A DNA stretch of 64,000 nt from Diphasiastrum complanatum (GCA_029204225.1 CM055100.1:51645260-51709259), one strand, 5' to 3'. Shown: positions 37,712-50,348, counted from the stretch's first letter. Program-made: numbers and translations. Notes: generated by a model from the letters alone, not told the origin.

Positions 37712-38113
37712 AAAACACTTTAAAAGCCTTGCTATAGCTGAGAATTGGGATGTTCTTAACCAACCGGATAATGCCATGTGTCCGCTATCACTCCTCACAA
37801 ATTCTACATGATTCTTTCGAAACAAAAAAACTACACATGATCCATTTGCCTTTCCTTGGATGTTTAGGTCTATATATGGGGGGAGGATATGGAGAGAGAG
37901 GTGTTTTTTGGCAAAGCCATTTTTTCAAGGGCCAAAGCAAAAAAAAGTAAGTTCCAAAGTTTAGCAAAAGACAATTATGTGCGATAACGGTCACTAGTCC
38001 CACGAGCACATCCAATCTAATCCTCAAAAAACTTGTGGCGAACGCCACTCATTCTCCAAATATTGCATTACATGTGATAATGGCCCTCCAAACGTCCATC
38101 GCTACTACATGTG

Positions 38114-38115
<2 letters not shown>

Positions 38116-38161
<46 letters not shown>
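38116..38161. repeat. (GT)n microsatellite
   Basis: About 22 GT units. Confidence 0.95.
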
Positions 38162-38163
<2 letters not shown>

Positions 38164-38297
38164 ATGACAACAAACAACAAACAACAAACCTTAGTCTTAT
38201 TTAAAGGTTCCATGTGTATTTTTGCAATGATGATATTTCATTGTTTGCTGACAACCACCCTGCCATACAAAATCCCTAATTAGGTGAGTGAAATTCG

Positions 38298-38300
<3 letters not shown>

Positions 38301-38368
<68 letters not shown>
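38301..38368. repeat. (TC)n microsatellite
   Basis: About 34 TC units at the 5' edge of the retroelement fragment that follows. Confidence 0.98.
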
Positions 38369-38369
<1 letters not shown>

Positions 38370-38370
<1 letters not shown>

Positions 38371-39240
38371 GCTCAGCCGGATGATTCGGGCAAAGCAATC
38401 AGTTCCTCACGAGATCATTTTAGCAGAGTTTGCTTCTCCTCCACTGCTTGTAGAGGCTATTTTCAGGATCATCTCATTTATTCACAGGGCGTCAGAGCTT
38501 GATTCTTCTAGATACGTGGTAGCGGCTTTTACGTCTTCTTGCACTTTGGCGGGGCAGCAGGTCAAATCATGGTTTTAGTGTGCCCCGGATTTTCTACATA
38601 GCTAGAGATTATCTATGTCGGACCTCCCGAATGAGACACATGCGTTCATTCGTAGGCAGATCTATAGAGCATATATACACACTGTTTGGTCTCATCCATC
38701 ACATGTTAAGCTCCAGTTCTATCACGTTCATTTTCTTCAGCTTGATGCATCAGGGCTTCCCGTTAGACCGAATTATCTCTCTCAGGTGCAGTCATTTGGC
38801 CTACGATACCACATTGGTCAGCTTCGGGTTTCTTCTCATCAACTCGCTATTGAGACAGGCAGATACACAGACACGCCACGTCCCTTATGGATCTATAAGT
38901 GTTGTTCATTATAGGAGGTTGATGATGAGTTCCACTTTATTTTCAGATGTCCAGTATACTATGAGATCAGAGGCAGATACCACTGTCTATATCGGGACAT
39001 TCCACTCACACTTGGTTTCTTCTTTGCCTATCTTGATACGAGATGTGATGCTTTCTTTGAGATCCTCTCTTCTATCAGTTGGTGTTGACCACAGCCAGCC
39101 ACATATTACACGTTTCTTTCAAAAAAGAGTTAGAGATGATTTATCAGATGATGAGTTTGACATCCTAGCTCGACGACCGAAGCTCCAACGCCCCCTTCGA
39201 CCTTCTCGAGCTCGCCACCAGGGGCCACCATGTGCCTCCC
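38370..39240 (+). pseudogene. Retroelement C-terminal coding fragment
   Basis: Shifting plus-strand frames encode SRMIRAKQSVPHEIILAEF, a long middle segment, then [17 protein letters not shown] followed after a stop by [20 protein letters not shown]. The CxC...H...C spacing resembles the Cys/His tail seen after RT in some LINE-like elements. A Ser/Pro-rich end runs into the AT minisatellite. I recognise the tail pattern but not the exact family. It is interrupted by stops and frameshifts. Confidence 0.5.
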
Positions 39241-39242
39241 GC

Positions 39243-39488
<246 letters not shown>

Positions 39489-39674
39489 GCTACTGCTTTT
39501 TGTACCCTCACCATAGCTAGAGGTTAAGCTTTGGTTTTTCTTTTTCTTTTGGTTTATTTTTGTTTGTAGCAGTTAGAATAAGTCCGGTTTTATGGACAAT
39601 GCTCCTTACCAATGTACTTTTTATTTGTCATACCCGAGGCTATTTTATAGACATTAATACAATTCAATTCATTC

Positions 39675-39677
<3 letters not shown>

Positions 39678-39731
<54 letters not shown>
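39678..39731. repeat. (TC)n microsatellite
   Basis: About 27 TC units. Confidence 0.97.
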
Positions 39732-39733
<2 letters not shown>

Positions 39734-40949
39734 CTTTTTGGCACATCATTTTCTCATGAGCATCAATAAGCCCTCTTGACCTTCTTTCTAAAGCAAGCAA
39801 GAATCTTTGTGCCAATGATGTAATAATATGATCACGGAATATAAGGAAAATATCATATAACATTTTTCACAGTATGAGTATGATAAAGCCCATTGACCAC
39901 CCAAAACAAACATTGATACATGAGAGTTGTTCACTCGATAATCAACATATGTTACACCAATTAGGTGCATGCATGGCCATGAGCACACATGCATAACTAC
40001 TTACATCACCCCAAAGCACATTAATAAGGGTGGGGAGACATACATGCAATACAAATCAAGCCATTACATCCATGTTTGGTGAATAGTACACGGATAGTCC
40101 TAAATGTGGATACATGGTACTCTAATGAGAAGATTATATCTCTGGCATGCATGAATTTCAATATTTAGGAATCATGAAAATAAGTACATGCAACCTATTC
40201 TAGAGAGTACAAAATGCATCAATATTTTTATGGAAATTTCATAATTTAGCATGAAAATTGCTCAAACTTTGTCTAGTAATTTCTCAACCTTTGGTCAAAT
40301 TGAGCACTGTAAGTTACATTCATCTCAGTTTGGACAATAGCAATAGGGCTGTCATGTCATCTTTGCACGTGTAAGTAGTGACCGGCTGGAAATTGTGTAG
40401 GAGGCCACACTTCCTTAAGGTGGGCCTTGAAAACAACTCTATGTCTTCGAATGGCATCAAACAAAGATTATCATCAACCTAATAGCATAGTCATTGAAGA
40501 TTGGTAAAGGTGAAAATCAAATTCAAACAAACGAAAAGTCATAATCGAGCCAAAACAAGTTTTATGGGTAAAATAATGTGTTGGAAGTGCTGCTAGTTCC
40601 CTGGCTATATCTAACAAGTCATGGTTGGTTGTTGGATTTATTTCTCTACTCTCCTAAATCCCATATTAATCTAGTTCCATTCACATTGCTGCAGTTTTAC
40701 ATACATTGTCACATAGTCTGCAAAATATTGTAGTATCTGAGACAAGGATCAGAGTGGTAGTCCAACTATCGAGAAAGATTTGGATCAGAGTGGTAGTCGA
40801 ACAATCGAGAAATGTCAACTCTATGGACTATCGTCGACAGACTGTTATAGTGAAAATGACAAGGTTTTATCTCAAAATCAAGATCTCTCATCAAATTTCA
40901 TATTCACAATGATGATTTATATATAGATCAAGTACATTTTGACCTGATA
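39732..40949. other. Intergenic sequence, nothing recognised
   Basis: AT-rich, with no coding pattern. A short local repeat (ggatcagagtggtagtc at about 40,746 and 40,783) is present. Confidence 0.3.
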
Positions 40950-41865
40950 TGCTGACTCAACAGGCCTGCACATCTGGGCAATGCCACATCACTTCAAATC
41001 CACCAATCAGTGCTAGATAATCACCCACCTCTTTGATTCCTAACTTGATGCCATTGTCGCATATTCCTTCTCTAATTTTGAAAAATAGATGTAAAACTTT
41101 GTAATATCCTTTAATCAAATGAGGCCAATGTTCTTGTAATTGTTTGTCCCATCTCATAGCTAGGACAATTTCCAGCGAAGATGGGGTCCTTGAGTGATTT
41201 GCCTCATTGACAACTTCATTGCTTGAATTGGCCTTTGTATTGCTCAATTGAAGATCAACTTTCAAAACAATAATATTGTCCTTATAATACACATCGTCTT
41301 CATTATCCTCAGCTGATTTTTTATGTCCTTGCATTGACATTGTACTTGCATTTGAAATTTTCTTGTTCGATTCAAATTGGAAATTACATTGATGTTACCA
41401 ATCTCGTGTACTCCCCATAGCACTACATAAATGTTCATTGGCCGTTTCTGATAAATTTACTAGGAAATCAAGAGCTACTGATGAAATTGGCTGGTATATT
41501 TGCTGAACAGGATTTTCCATTGTTGATAACTATTATTCTTCATCACTTTGCACTACCAATTCATTTATTGATGATGTTGATGAAGAATTATCTTTATCAT
41601 CGTTTTGAAATTTCAATTCATCTTCTGATGATGTTGATGATGCCTCATTATAATCACTTGGCCTATCCTTTTTCAGCACTCTTGGATTAACAGTTTTTTC
41701 CAATTGAACTATAGGTGCTTTATTTTTATCCTTCAGCTTCTATGACTACATCATCATTTTTTTTGGATGCTTCGTTTCTTCCTCTCTTATTTGTCTAATA
41801 TCTAGCAACTACCATATCCACATAGTGTGCTCTAGTGGTGTTGAGAACTCTGTTGCAGCTTCATG
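40950..41865 (-). pseudogene. Gag-like sequence, downstream half (split by LTR element)
   Basis: The minus strand encodes acidic Ser/Asn-rich sequence (41,690-41,480) and a 127-codon frame at 41,340-40,957 with RWDKQLQEHWPHLIKGYY. It continues the coding sense of 46,030-46,800 across the inserted retrotransposon. Stops and frame changes are present. The family is uncertain; a retroelement gag polyprotein is the best guess. Confidence 0.35.
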
Positions 41866-41870
41866 TTGAC
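41866..41870. other. Target-site duplication, left copy (TTGAC)
   Basis: A perfect match to 46,025-46,029 on the other side of the LTR element. Confidence 0.8.
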
Positions 41871-42257
41871 TGTTATGTCCATGTCCTGTATAAAGGAATT
41901 GAAATAATTTCTTAGGTGGATAGTCGGTCACTCTAGTTGTATGTGGTTATTAGTTATGCTACGTCATTTCGGACGTGGTCGTATCAAGTAATTAATAGTC
42001 ATATGAGGGCCCAGACCTATAATTGGACATAGGAGCACTTGCATGATGAATGATTCTTTCGATGCAAGAATAGGAGCTCAATAGCTTAATATAGGTTGCA
42101 TGGGGATCCTAAGGGGAAATTCACACGTGGCTTGGAGGTGAAGGGTTAGGGTATTGACTAGCCTCTTCATATTGGTTGGGTGGTTTATGCTCCACATGTG
42201 TCCTTTTGCTTTGCATGTGATAGGGTTCTTAAAGATCTTCACTTGGCATTCGTTATA
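41871..42257 (+). repeat. 5' LTR (387 bp)
   Basis: Begins TGTTATGTCC and ends CGTTATA. It carries the same sequence as 45,538-46,024 apart from substitutions and a deletion of about 100 bp near 42,120. TATA-like tgtataaagg near 41,886. Confidence 0.85.
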
Positions 42258-42258
42258 G

Positions 42259-42270
42259 TGGTATCAGAGC
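42259..42270 (+). other. Primer-binding site (tRNA-iMet)
   Basis: tggtatcagagc lies one base after the LTR. Confidence 0.85.
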
Positions 42271-43492
42271 TTGGAACACATCAACTAGGAGGTGGGGCTT
42301 GAGGATCTTGGATTTTTATAGTTCTTTTTGTGTATCTCTTTACTTATTCTTCCAGGTGGTGGAATTCATTTCCAAGTAGGTGGCTTCTCATGTCCTTGGT
42401 GTACTTTCAGCCTAAAGATCATAATTGTGGATTTCCTCCATGAATTTTGATGGAAATCATCGGATTTTTTATGGTTTTAGTGCATTTTTCACCTAGAATA
42501 CATGGTTGTTGCTTGTAATTGATCATAGGTACTGATGTAGTACGTTTTACATATTGTACTTTCTATTTTACAGTCATCAATGATTGGATTTAATGATTGC
42601 ATGATGTTTGAATAGTCAAAATGATGATTAGATAGTGATTTTGGACCAAAATTTGGGGTTTTTGGACCAGAAATGGGCTATAGACTCCATATTTGACTAA
42701 AATCAGAACTTTTAGTGCTAGAATGTAATGGATTTACATGGATTAGGATCATATTTTACTTATTTGTGGATTTATCCCATAAATTTTGGTCAAGATTGGT
42801 CAAAAAACATGGTTTTTTGATGATTTTTGGACTAATTTTGTGGTAGATCTCAAAATTCTTAGGCAATAGCTGGTAAGCACATTTTCAAAGGTGTAATGAA
42901 TTTGTCCTAGGGCCTTCATGAAGATTGGTTAGGATTGGACACCATTAGGGGCCTCATAACATCAAAAAATAGTGTATTTTTGGTGATTTTTGGGCATGAA
43001 AACCTATCAAATGGGGGTCTGAACCTATTGGTTCTCATTCCAAGCTTAAAGATATTATGTATTGCCTTTGACTTGAGCCATCATGCATCCAATTTGGATA
43101 AGTGAGCATTAGTCACCATCATGTTGAAGTTTTGCTTGTTGAAGGAGGCCAAAAATGCATTTTTTGCATGATCTAAGCTTATGTTTGTTTGCTGACTTGT
43201 TAGAAGCTTCTATGCCTCTCTAATGAACCTTAGTAGAGTTCTTGTAACTTCTGATTGGATGCTTATTGGGCTGGAATGGAAGTTTTGATGATACCACCTT
43301 CCCAAAGTGCATCCTACTACCTGAATTTTGGACATTTACTGCTCGCACGTGTGAAGCCTAGGTGGCAGGGTGATGTGGCAAGTGCCTTGTAGACTCACTC
43401 TCCCTCCATATTGTGCTTTACAACGACCAATTTGGTGTCTTGATGCAAGTGAGCAATAGAGGCAGTTCTTCTACAAGAAGATAGGCCGATAG

Positions 43493-44235
43493 TGTCATGC
43501 CCATGACTGGTCTCGGGTAGCATGTCCACGCTAAGGACTGATAGACCAACAACCCGTAAGTTAATTGTGAGGGTGGAGTTGGTATGGGTCTATCAGTGAG
43601 TCATTAGGAAATTGGATGACGTGGCACAAATAGGCTGCAGAGGTGTCCGATGAGGTGTCATAGTGCACTACTAGTGGTGCATGGGCCTTGGAGAGTATAA
43701 GTATACCTGCTGGGCTCTAGTGTATGCTTGATTTTGTGATTAGTAGCTACATGTTGCTGGTGTGACTCCTCTTTCCATGACTTTGATTGATTCATAGCTT
43801 GGGGGCTAGATCCGTTCGATCTAGGTTTGGTTTATCCACACCACCTGTTCCCTTGTGTTGTTGCTTTGTATGGTATGCTTAGGCCTGAATCATGTAGTGA
43901 GGACTTTATATTATGTAGTTGCTAATCAAGCATACACTAGTGAGAGCCCAGCAGGTATACTTATACCCTCCAAGGCCCATGCACCACTAGTAGTGCACTG
44001 TGACACCTCACCAGACACCTCTGCAGCCTATCTGGGCCACATCATCCGGTTCCCTAATGACTCACTGATAGACCCATACCAACTCCACCACCATGTGTTT
44101 AGGCCTACAACCATTAATTATGACCATGTACACATAAGGGTCCCAATTCTCTTATAGTCACATTTAACTTACAGGTTGTTGGTCTACTGGTCCCTAGCGT
44201 GGACACGCTACCCGAGACCAGTCATGGGCATGACA
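43493..44235. mobile_element. Palindromic LTR-like insertion with GATAG target duplication
   Basis: The left end TGTCATGCCCATGACTGGTC is mirrored at the right end (...CAGTCATGGGCATGACA). Arms of at least 240 bp match as inverted repeats, including shared stretches near 43,675 and 44,000 (tagtgcac, ctgctgggctct). The central 150-170 bp contains a cttgggggctag stretch that matches the downstream part of the flanking family's LTRs. The insert is flanked by GATAG at 43,488-43,492 and 44,236-44,240. It interrupts the host element's RNase H, whose reading resumes directly after the right GATAG. Both outer ends are LTR 5' ends, which is not a normal LTR arrangement. Confidence 0.75.
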
Positions 44236-45524
44236 GATAGCGTTTGAAAGCAAGAAACTCATGGGGCCTCAGTTGCGTTACACAACTCAGGAGAAGGAGT
44301 TATTTGTTGTGGTACATGCACTTAAAACTTGGATGCATTACCTTTATGGTAGTCAGTTTATAGTGTATAACTTTTGTAGTGGAAATGATCTAAGGGGTCA
44401 TAATGCTTGTTGGGCTGAGCTTATGCAGAAATTTGATCATGAGATCCGATATGTCAAGGGCATCTCTAACCAAGTTGCGGATGCGCTTAGTTCGATTGGT
44501 GAACTAAATGAACTTTCATTCACCCAGATTTCCATTGATCTATATCTTTCACTGAAAGGGAGGTGTGAATCGGATTCTCATTTTGGTCCCATCTGAAAGA
44601 TGGTGGAGACAGGAAAAAATGAGAATGGAATAGAGTTTTACTCATAGAGGGGTTTCAGGTTCCTAGGAAAGATAAGAAGATAGCGGAATAGTTCTCTATC
44701 CGAGGTGGATTACTATTTCGGAATGGAAAAATTTGTGTACCAATGGATGATGAGATAAAGAAGAGAATTCTTTATGAGTGTCATGACGTTCCCTGTGCAG
44801 GTCATCCGGGTATACATAGGACTTTGGACTTGGTCAGAAGAGAGTTTTATTGGCCAAAACTCAAGCCATTTGTCGAGTCTTATGTGGTTAAAGGTAGACC
44901 TGGTCAGTTAGCCAAAGCTGAACGTTTGAAGACTGGAGGGTTGTTACATCCCCTAGATATCCCTCAGAAACGATGGGAAAGTATATGTATGGATTTTGTG
45001 GTTGGACTTCCAAAGACCCAATCCCAAAATGATTCTATTTGGATTGTGATGAATAGGTTGGCAAAGTTAGGTACTTTTATACCAGACAAGTCAACTGCTA
45101 AGGTTTCAAATTTAGCCCAGATCTTTGTGGAAAGATTATTTAGGCTTTATGGGAAGGCATTATAAGTTGTCTACCAGATATTGTGGACCGTTTCAGATTA
45201 TAAAGAAAATTGGTTCTTTAGCTTACGACCTAGATCTTCAGAACAAGTCTACAGCTCACCCTGTGTTTCATGTAAGCCGTTTAAAATTAAGTTTACATGA
45301 TGGTGACATAGTTGGTTTAGAGGAAGATCTTACCCATTTGAAGGACTTAGTGTTCCTTTGGAACATGAAAAGGTACTCAAAACCAGAGATATAAATATTT
45401 GAGAAATCATTCTATCTCTGAGTGCTTGATTAGGTGGAAGGGACGGACTGAGGATGATGATTCATGGGAGCGGGTCGAAAGCATATAGAAGAACTTCCCT
45501 AAATTCTAGAGATAGAAGTGGTTC

Positions 45525-45537
45525 AAGGGGGGAAGAA
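45525..45537 (+). other. Polypurine tract
   Basis: A run of G and A (aggggggaagaa) ends immediately before the TGTTATG of the 3' LTR. Confidence 0.75.
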
Positions 45538-46024
45538 TGTTATGTCCATGTCCTATATAAGGGAATCAGAATAATTCCTAACGTGGATAGCCGGTCACTC
45601 CAATTGTATGTGTTTATTAGTTATGCTACGTCATTCCGGACGTGGTCGTATCAAGTAATTAATAATCATATGAGGGCCCAGACCTATAATTGGACATAGG
45701 AGCACTTGCATGGTGAACGACTACTTTAATGCAAGAATAGGAGGTCAATAGCTTAATATAGCTTGCATGGGGATCCTAAGGAAAATATTCTCTCCTCTTG
45801 GAGAGAATACATACCATGGAAACTCGCCCATCTCCCTATTGGAATTTTAGATTCTTGAGCCAGGTTTCCTCTCCTCCCTTGTATTCATTCACTGTGGCTT
45901 GGGGGTGAAGGGTTAGGGTGTTGACTAGACTCTTCATGTTGGTTGGGTGGTTTATGCTCCACAGGTGTCCTTTTGATTTGCATGTGACAGGATTCTTGAA
46001 GATCTTCACTTGGCGGTCGTTATA
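45538..46024 (+). repeat. 3' LTR (487 bp)
   Basis: Begins TGTTATGTCC and ends GTTATA. It contains a segment of about 100 bp (about 45,790-45,895) absent from the 5' LTR. TATA-like ctatataagg near 45,553. Confidence 0.85.
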
Positions 46025-46800
46025 TTGACCCTTGTTCAGTTCTTGTTCTATGGTATGAACATGGGATCTTACGTCAGATAATGATGTTATTCAAATTTTC
46101 TTGTATATATCCTTAAATAAGCAAGCTCTTATTTCAAGCTTCAAGCCTAAAATATATTGCATTCTATTAAATTGATCCACTGAGTAACCATATCTGCTTA
46201 TTGTCCCATGAAAATCATTGTAGTAGATTGGCCATTTATCATTGGTAATATGAAGTTCTTCAAACTGCATCCAATATTGCCACCGGATTTTTGTAGATCC
46301 ATCAAGCTATGTTCCTACAAATAGGATCTTGTCATGGTCAGTACTTGAATTTGACCGAAATTATTGTCAAAGTTGTCCAAATTCTCACATGCGTGTGAGC
46401 AATTCTACCATCAAACTGAAAGCCAAAATGTATTTGCACCATCATTGTTTCCACCGTAGGATGGGAAGGTTGGTCCATATGAGCATGTTGGTAATGATGA
46501 CATCTTGATTGATGAAAATTTGGCTCATCGTCATTGTCACTATTATAAACACCGTCACTTGGGTTATGTTGACTCATCTGCTAAGCTTGTCGATCATCAT
46601 AGTTATCAAAATGCTTTTCGTTATGATCCATACAATCTCCATATGACACATGTTGTCCGCACTGATTGGATTTGCCATCGTTGTGTTTACTATACTGATC
46701 TTCAAAATCATAGTTAGATTGATCCTCATATTAGAGTCACTGTCATGTACATACTCAAAATCAGAATCAACATCCATCTTATGAATAGGACCCGTAGGTT
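46025..46800 (-). pseudogene. Gag-like sequence, upstream half (split by LTR element)
   Basis: On the minus strand an open stretch begins near 46,577 with an acidic, His-rich segment and continues through GRIAHTHVRIWTTLTIISVKF. After a frame change it reads WPIYYNDFHG, MQYILGLKLEIRACLFKDIY and LSDVRSHVHTIEQELN. The last block resembles the GL--EIR part of retroelement gag. Its continuation lies beyond the LTR element at 41,865. Confidence 0.4.
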
Positions 46801-49297
46801 ATGGATACAATGAGCTGAAGTTAATGTGCAATGGACTTTGATAAGCAACTTAAATGCTCTTTTCTCCACCCACTTGAAACTTGGAGTTCATATAGAATTG
46901 AGCACTTTTTCTTTTTACAACATTGAATTCCGAGCTCAAATGGAAAAGTTATGAGGATTTGAAAATAACTAATGAAAATACTTAAAATCAAACTTAAGAA
47001 AAAGGGTCCTGGAATATAAATAAATTGAAAATTAATGATTACAAAATTTCAATAACTTCTTGACATCAAGCTCGTCAATATGATCACTTTTCATTTTTAC
47101 TGCTCACACTAGAAAGTTATGGAACTGTAAAGAATATTTAGACAATGAATTATAGGAAACTTAGAAATGGGCCCCTAAAAGTTTTACAAAAAAGGTCATT
47201 TGAATTCATTCACGTTCCTTACAATGTGATAAATATTGATATTTAGTTGAATATCTTTTTGATGGGCTGCAATTTCTTAGAGAAAAATAAACATTTTTGA
47301 TGTTTGTGTCCTACTAATTCTCATTAATAAAGGCATCTTGATGTGAACAATATTAAGAGAGTGCAACTTCCGGTTAACATACATGTAACATATATGGAAT
47401 CGTACTCCATACATGTAAACAAGCATTTTCCTCTTGATCACACACTTCATTCCACCTTGAGGGCTCACATGCGTGGACTATCTAAAATTAGAAATAATAC
47501 CTCTCAAAAATTCTAGAATATGATGTTTATTAATGATCACAAGTATCTCCTTCTTAATCATGCATTCTATAAAATAAGAAACATGGTGGAAACTTGTCTT
47601 TCACCTTGAGGGCTCACATTTGTGGATTAGTTAAAAAAATTAAATAATACCTATCAAAAACACAATTCTATTTTGTATATTTGTGTTCGATGCATATGGC
47701 AATAGTAGTACATCTCTACTTTCAATCAACATGTGCAACCCAAATAGAACTACAAATTTACAAGTATCATGTACATCAAATACATGGTCACACATGTATA
47801 CATGGCACATGAAGTATTTCATTTTACACTTTGCATGCATAATTCATTCTACATCTGTCATTCTTATTTTGGTAATTCTTGCAAATGCTCAAAGGTCTTC
47901 TAGCAAAATATACTAGAAAATGTCAAACAAAATTGGCCAATAAAGCATTTTCTTTTTCATAATTTGAATTTTTTTTTATTCAATGCTTTTTATTTGAAAA
48001 GCTAACTAGCTCTCAAGAAATGTATCACATGTGCAAGCAGACACACATGCAAGCAGGCACGCGCATGCACACACATGAGTAAATGATACATGGAGCTCAA
48101 AGAATATAAACTTGATCAACTTGGAAAGCTATAAGTAAGGACTACATGCCACATCCTTTTACAAACCTATGAGGTACAACAAAATTCTTTAAAAATGAAT
48201 AATGAAGACCAAAATAATGACATTATCCCTTCACAGTTCAACCTTCTATTGAGATTGTATTGAAAATTACATTTTCAAGTCATACAAAAATCTGTGACAA
48301 CATTATTGACATCAACTAATGTTTTGCTAAGCTGCTTGCTAATGCCAATGGGCACTAATTTTGATTTTTAATTTCTCTGTTAATTCAATAGATACTAGGG
48401 TTATATATACCCCACAAGGACAATTTGATTCTCAACTTCAATTCAAGGCTTAAAGGGACCTTGATGGTTGTCAACCGTCTCTAGTTCCTACAATAGCCCA
48501 TACATGTTTGTTCTACATAGAAGCCAATTCTTGAAAAATAGCATACTCTAGGTTAGGGTCTCTAGAACTAGGTTGACAATCACATTGAAAACTAGCTATG
48601 ACATTATCCTCGAGACCTTTCATCTTCGTTCAATTACAAATTATGTTTTAATCAAGTCACGCGTCCTTTTTATGCCGAGGGGGCCTACATGCAAATTTGG
48701 GCCTTGATGTCTTCTCTAATTGACACACTATGAATTTAAGTAAAGTAACTCTATTTGAATTTTAAATAGATCAATACTCCAAGCTTATCTTTCCATCTAG
48801 ATGTCTTGTACACTCCAATTATGTCATCATTGGACCTAGAATTCTAGACACCATCATCCCATGCTTGTTCAAGGATTTTGCTTGCACTTATGTTCATATA
48901 AAACTGAACCTACCATATGTAAAATTAACATGACAACGTAGACATATTTTGAGTCTCTACAAGCTAACAATGGTAAATAGTTTGGGAGCCAAAAAAAAGT
49001 GGTTTAAACATTTTGAAAGACATCTAAAAATACCAAGCTCAAAATTGGTTAAGAAAAGTTTGGAGAAAGAGAGAGAATGTCAACAATGATAGAAATGTTT
49101 GACTGACGATAGTCAAAATCTCATTGATGGGCATGTGCACTTCAATTTATCCCATAATAAATTAGCTTTTGTTTTAACCAAAAGCTTATAAATATCATGG
49201 CTGTTTTAATCTCCTTCAAAAGATGTGTAAATGAGATCTTCAAATCAAAAGCATGAAAAGCTAGGATTTTTGTGAAATTAGGGCAAAGGAGAAATAG

Positions 49298-49301
<4 letters not shown>
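46801..49301. other. AT-rich intergenic sequence with a local duplication
   Basis: No gene recognised. An imperfect direct duplication links about 47,395-47,520 and 47,540-47,660 (cttgagggctcacat, aataatacct and atcaaaaa landmarks). Confidence 0.4.

Positions 49302-49346
<45 letters not shown>
49302..49346. repeat. (TA)n microsatellite left of the hAT element
   Basis: A pure TA run ending at the transposon terminus. It is continued on the other side at 55,554, so the transposon sits within a TA repeat. Confidence 0.95.
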
Positions 49347-49348
<2 letters not shown>

Positions 49349-49593
49349 TAGTACCTCATGGTACCGCTGGTATGGTACCGCCGGTACCATATCAGTGGTA
49401 CTGCCGGTACGGTACCGCCCTGGGATCCGCGGTACCAGGGCGGTACCATTTTTTATATTTTTTATTTTTTAATATTTTTAATATTTAATTTTTGCATATT
49501 AACTACCAAAAAAAGGACAAAAAAAACTAAAAAAATGAGGTTTAGGGTGTAAAAAAAGAAGGTACAATACATGATGCAGGAGACTGTTGCAGT

Positions 49594-49770
49594 GGCACAT
49601 GGGCACTGCGAGTGAGCAGACCGAGGGGCCAATGGGAGACCAACATAGGGGGGTAGCATCACATGTACAGAGTACAGAGGCACATGGGCATTGTGGGTGA
49701 GCAGACCATGGGCCCAATGGGAGACCAACACAGGGGGGAGCATCACATGGGGGCAGGTACAGAGGCACAT
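49594..49770. repeat. Tandem repeat in the left subterminal region, about 87-bp unit
   Basis: ggcacatgggca, gtgagcagacc and caatgggagaccaaca recur in order at 49,594 and about 49,680, with a third partial copy near 49,765. Confidence 0.8.
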
Positions 49771-49982
49771 GGAGGGATGATGGGGATCCACATGGCTGAT
49801 CAGGCTGTGGGGATAAATAGGCACTCACAATGCTATTGTGGTCGGCATTTTCAGAGGCTGTGAGAGAGCTAGTGATAGACAATGAGAGAGCAAGCGAGAG
49901 CCGGTGACAGGCTGTTTGAGAGCCAGGGTGCTGTGAGAGGGTGTTCAAGGACCAAGGTGCTGTGAGGAGAAAGTCGATCGAG

Positions 49983-50348
49983 ATGGCAGAGCGCATACCA
50001 CCGAAGCCCGAGGGCGAAGCCAGGAGGAAACTTGAGGAAGATATCCGAAGGCACAACGAGAGGCATCGGAAGCAAGAGGCAGATATCCGAGAGATGCTGC
50101 GACAAACTCGACAGAGAAATCCAGAACCGGAGCCACCCGCCCCCGCTGTGGGTCCTGTCCCCGCTGTCGAGCTGGATCTGGATGAGCAGATCGAAATGAA
50201 TTTCACACGACGGCAGCTCATCATCGTCAGGGAAAGGGCGGCCAGACGTTGGGCCAACCAGGAGGCAGCTCGGGCTAACCGGGAGGCAGAGCAAGAGCGA
50301 CAAAACAATGCACCAGACGAGAGCGAGGAGTCGGTGAAAGATCAGTGA
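49983..50348 (+). CDS. Second ORF of the hAT element: charged helical protein
   Basis: 121 codons from the ATG at 49,983 (ATGGCAGAG, with purine at -3). The product is Arg/Glu-rich with predicted helix throughout: EARRKLEEDIRRHNERHRKQ early, a Pro-rich linker (PEPEPPAPAVGPVP), then a second charged helix (RRQLIIVRERAARRWANQEA) and an acidic end. I recognise no domain. It is convergent with the transposase gene and lies between the left terminus and the transposase 3' end. The amphipathic composition and lack of stops suggest a real product. A DNA-binding or transposase-accessory role is only inferred from position. Confidence 0.5.
   Translation: MAERIPPKPEGEARRKLEEDIRRHNERHRKQEADIREMLRQTRQRNPEPEPPAPAVGPVPAVELDLDEQIEMNFTRRQLIIVRERAARRWANQEAARANREAEQERQNNAPDESEESVKDQ

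Larger units (their letters stand above)
41871..46024 (+). mobile_element. Ty3/gypsy LTR retrotransposon, internally deleted
   Basis: A bounded element with two LTRs, a PBS, a polypurine tract and a 5-bp TTGAC duplication. The interior (42,258-45,537) has a long non-coding leader but no gag, protease or RT core. It retains RNase H sequence up to and after a nested insertion (IAFESK near 44,238, then EKELFVVVHALKTW). Integrase pieces follow: CAGHPGIHRTLDLVRREFYW and GLPKTQSQNDSIWIV. It ends with the integrase C-terminal GPFQIIKKIG and HPVFHVSRLK. The zinc-finger CxxC is replaced (KGRPGQ), a catalytic-domain Asp position reads Asn (VMNRLAK), and the integrase core is cut after RLYG. It cannot move without help. 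Confidence 0.85.

Noticed and set aside
49499-50308. 269-codon open frame on the minus strand overlapping the small plus-strand ORF
   Set aside because: It has Ser/Cys/Leu-rich composition typical of the antisense of an Arg/Glu-rich frame, lies past the transposase 3' end and has no domain. The plus-strand frame is the better candidate.
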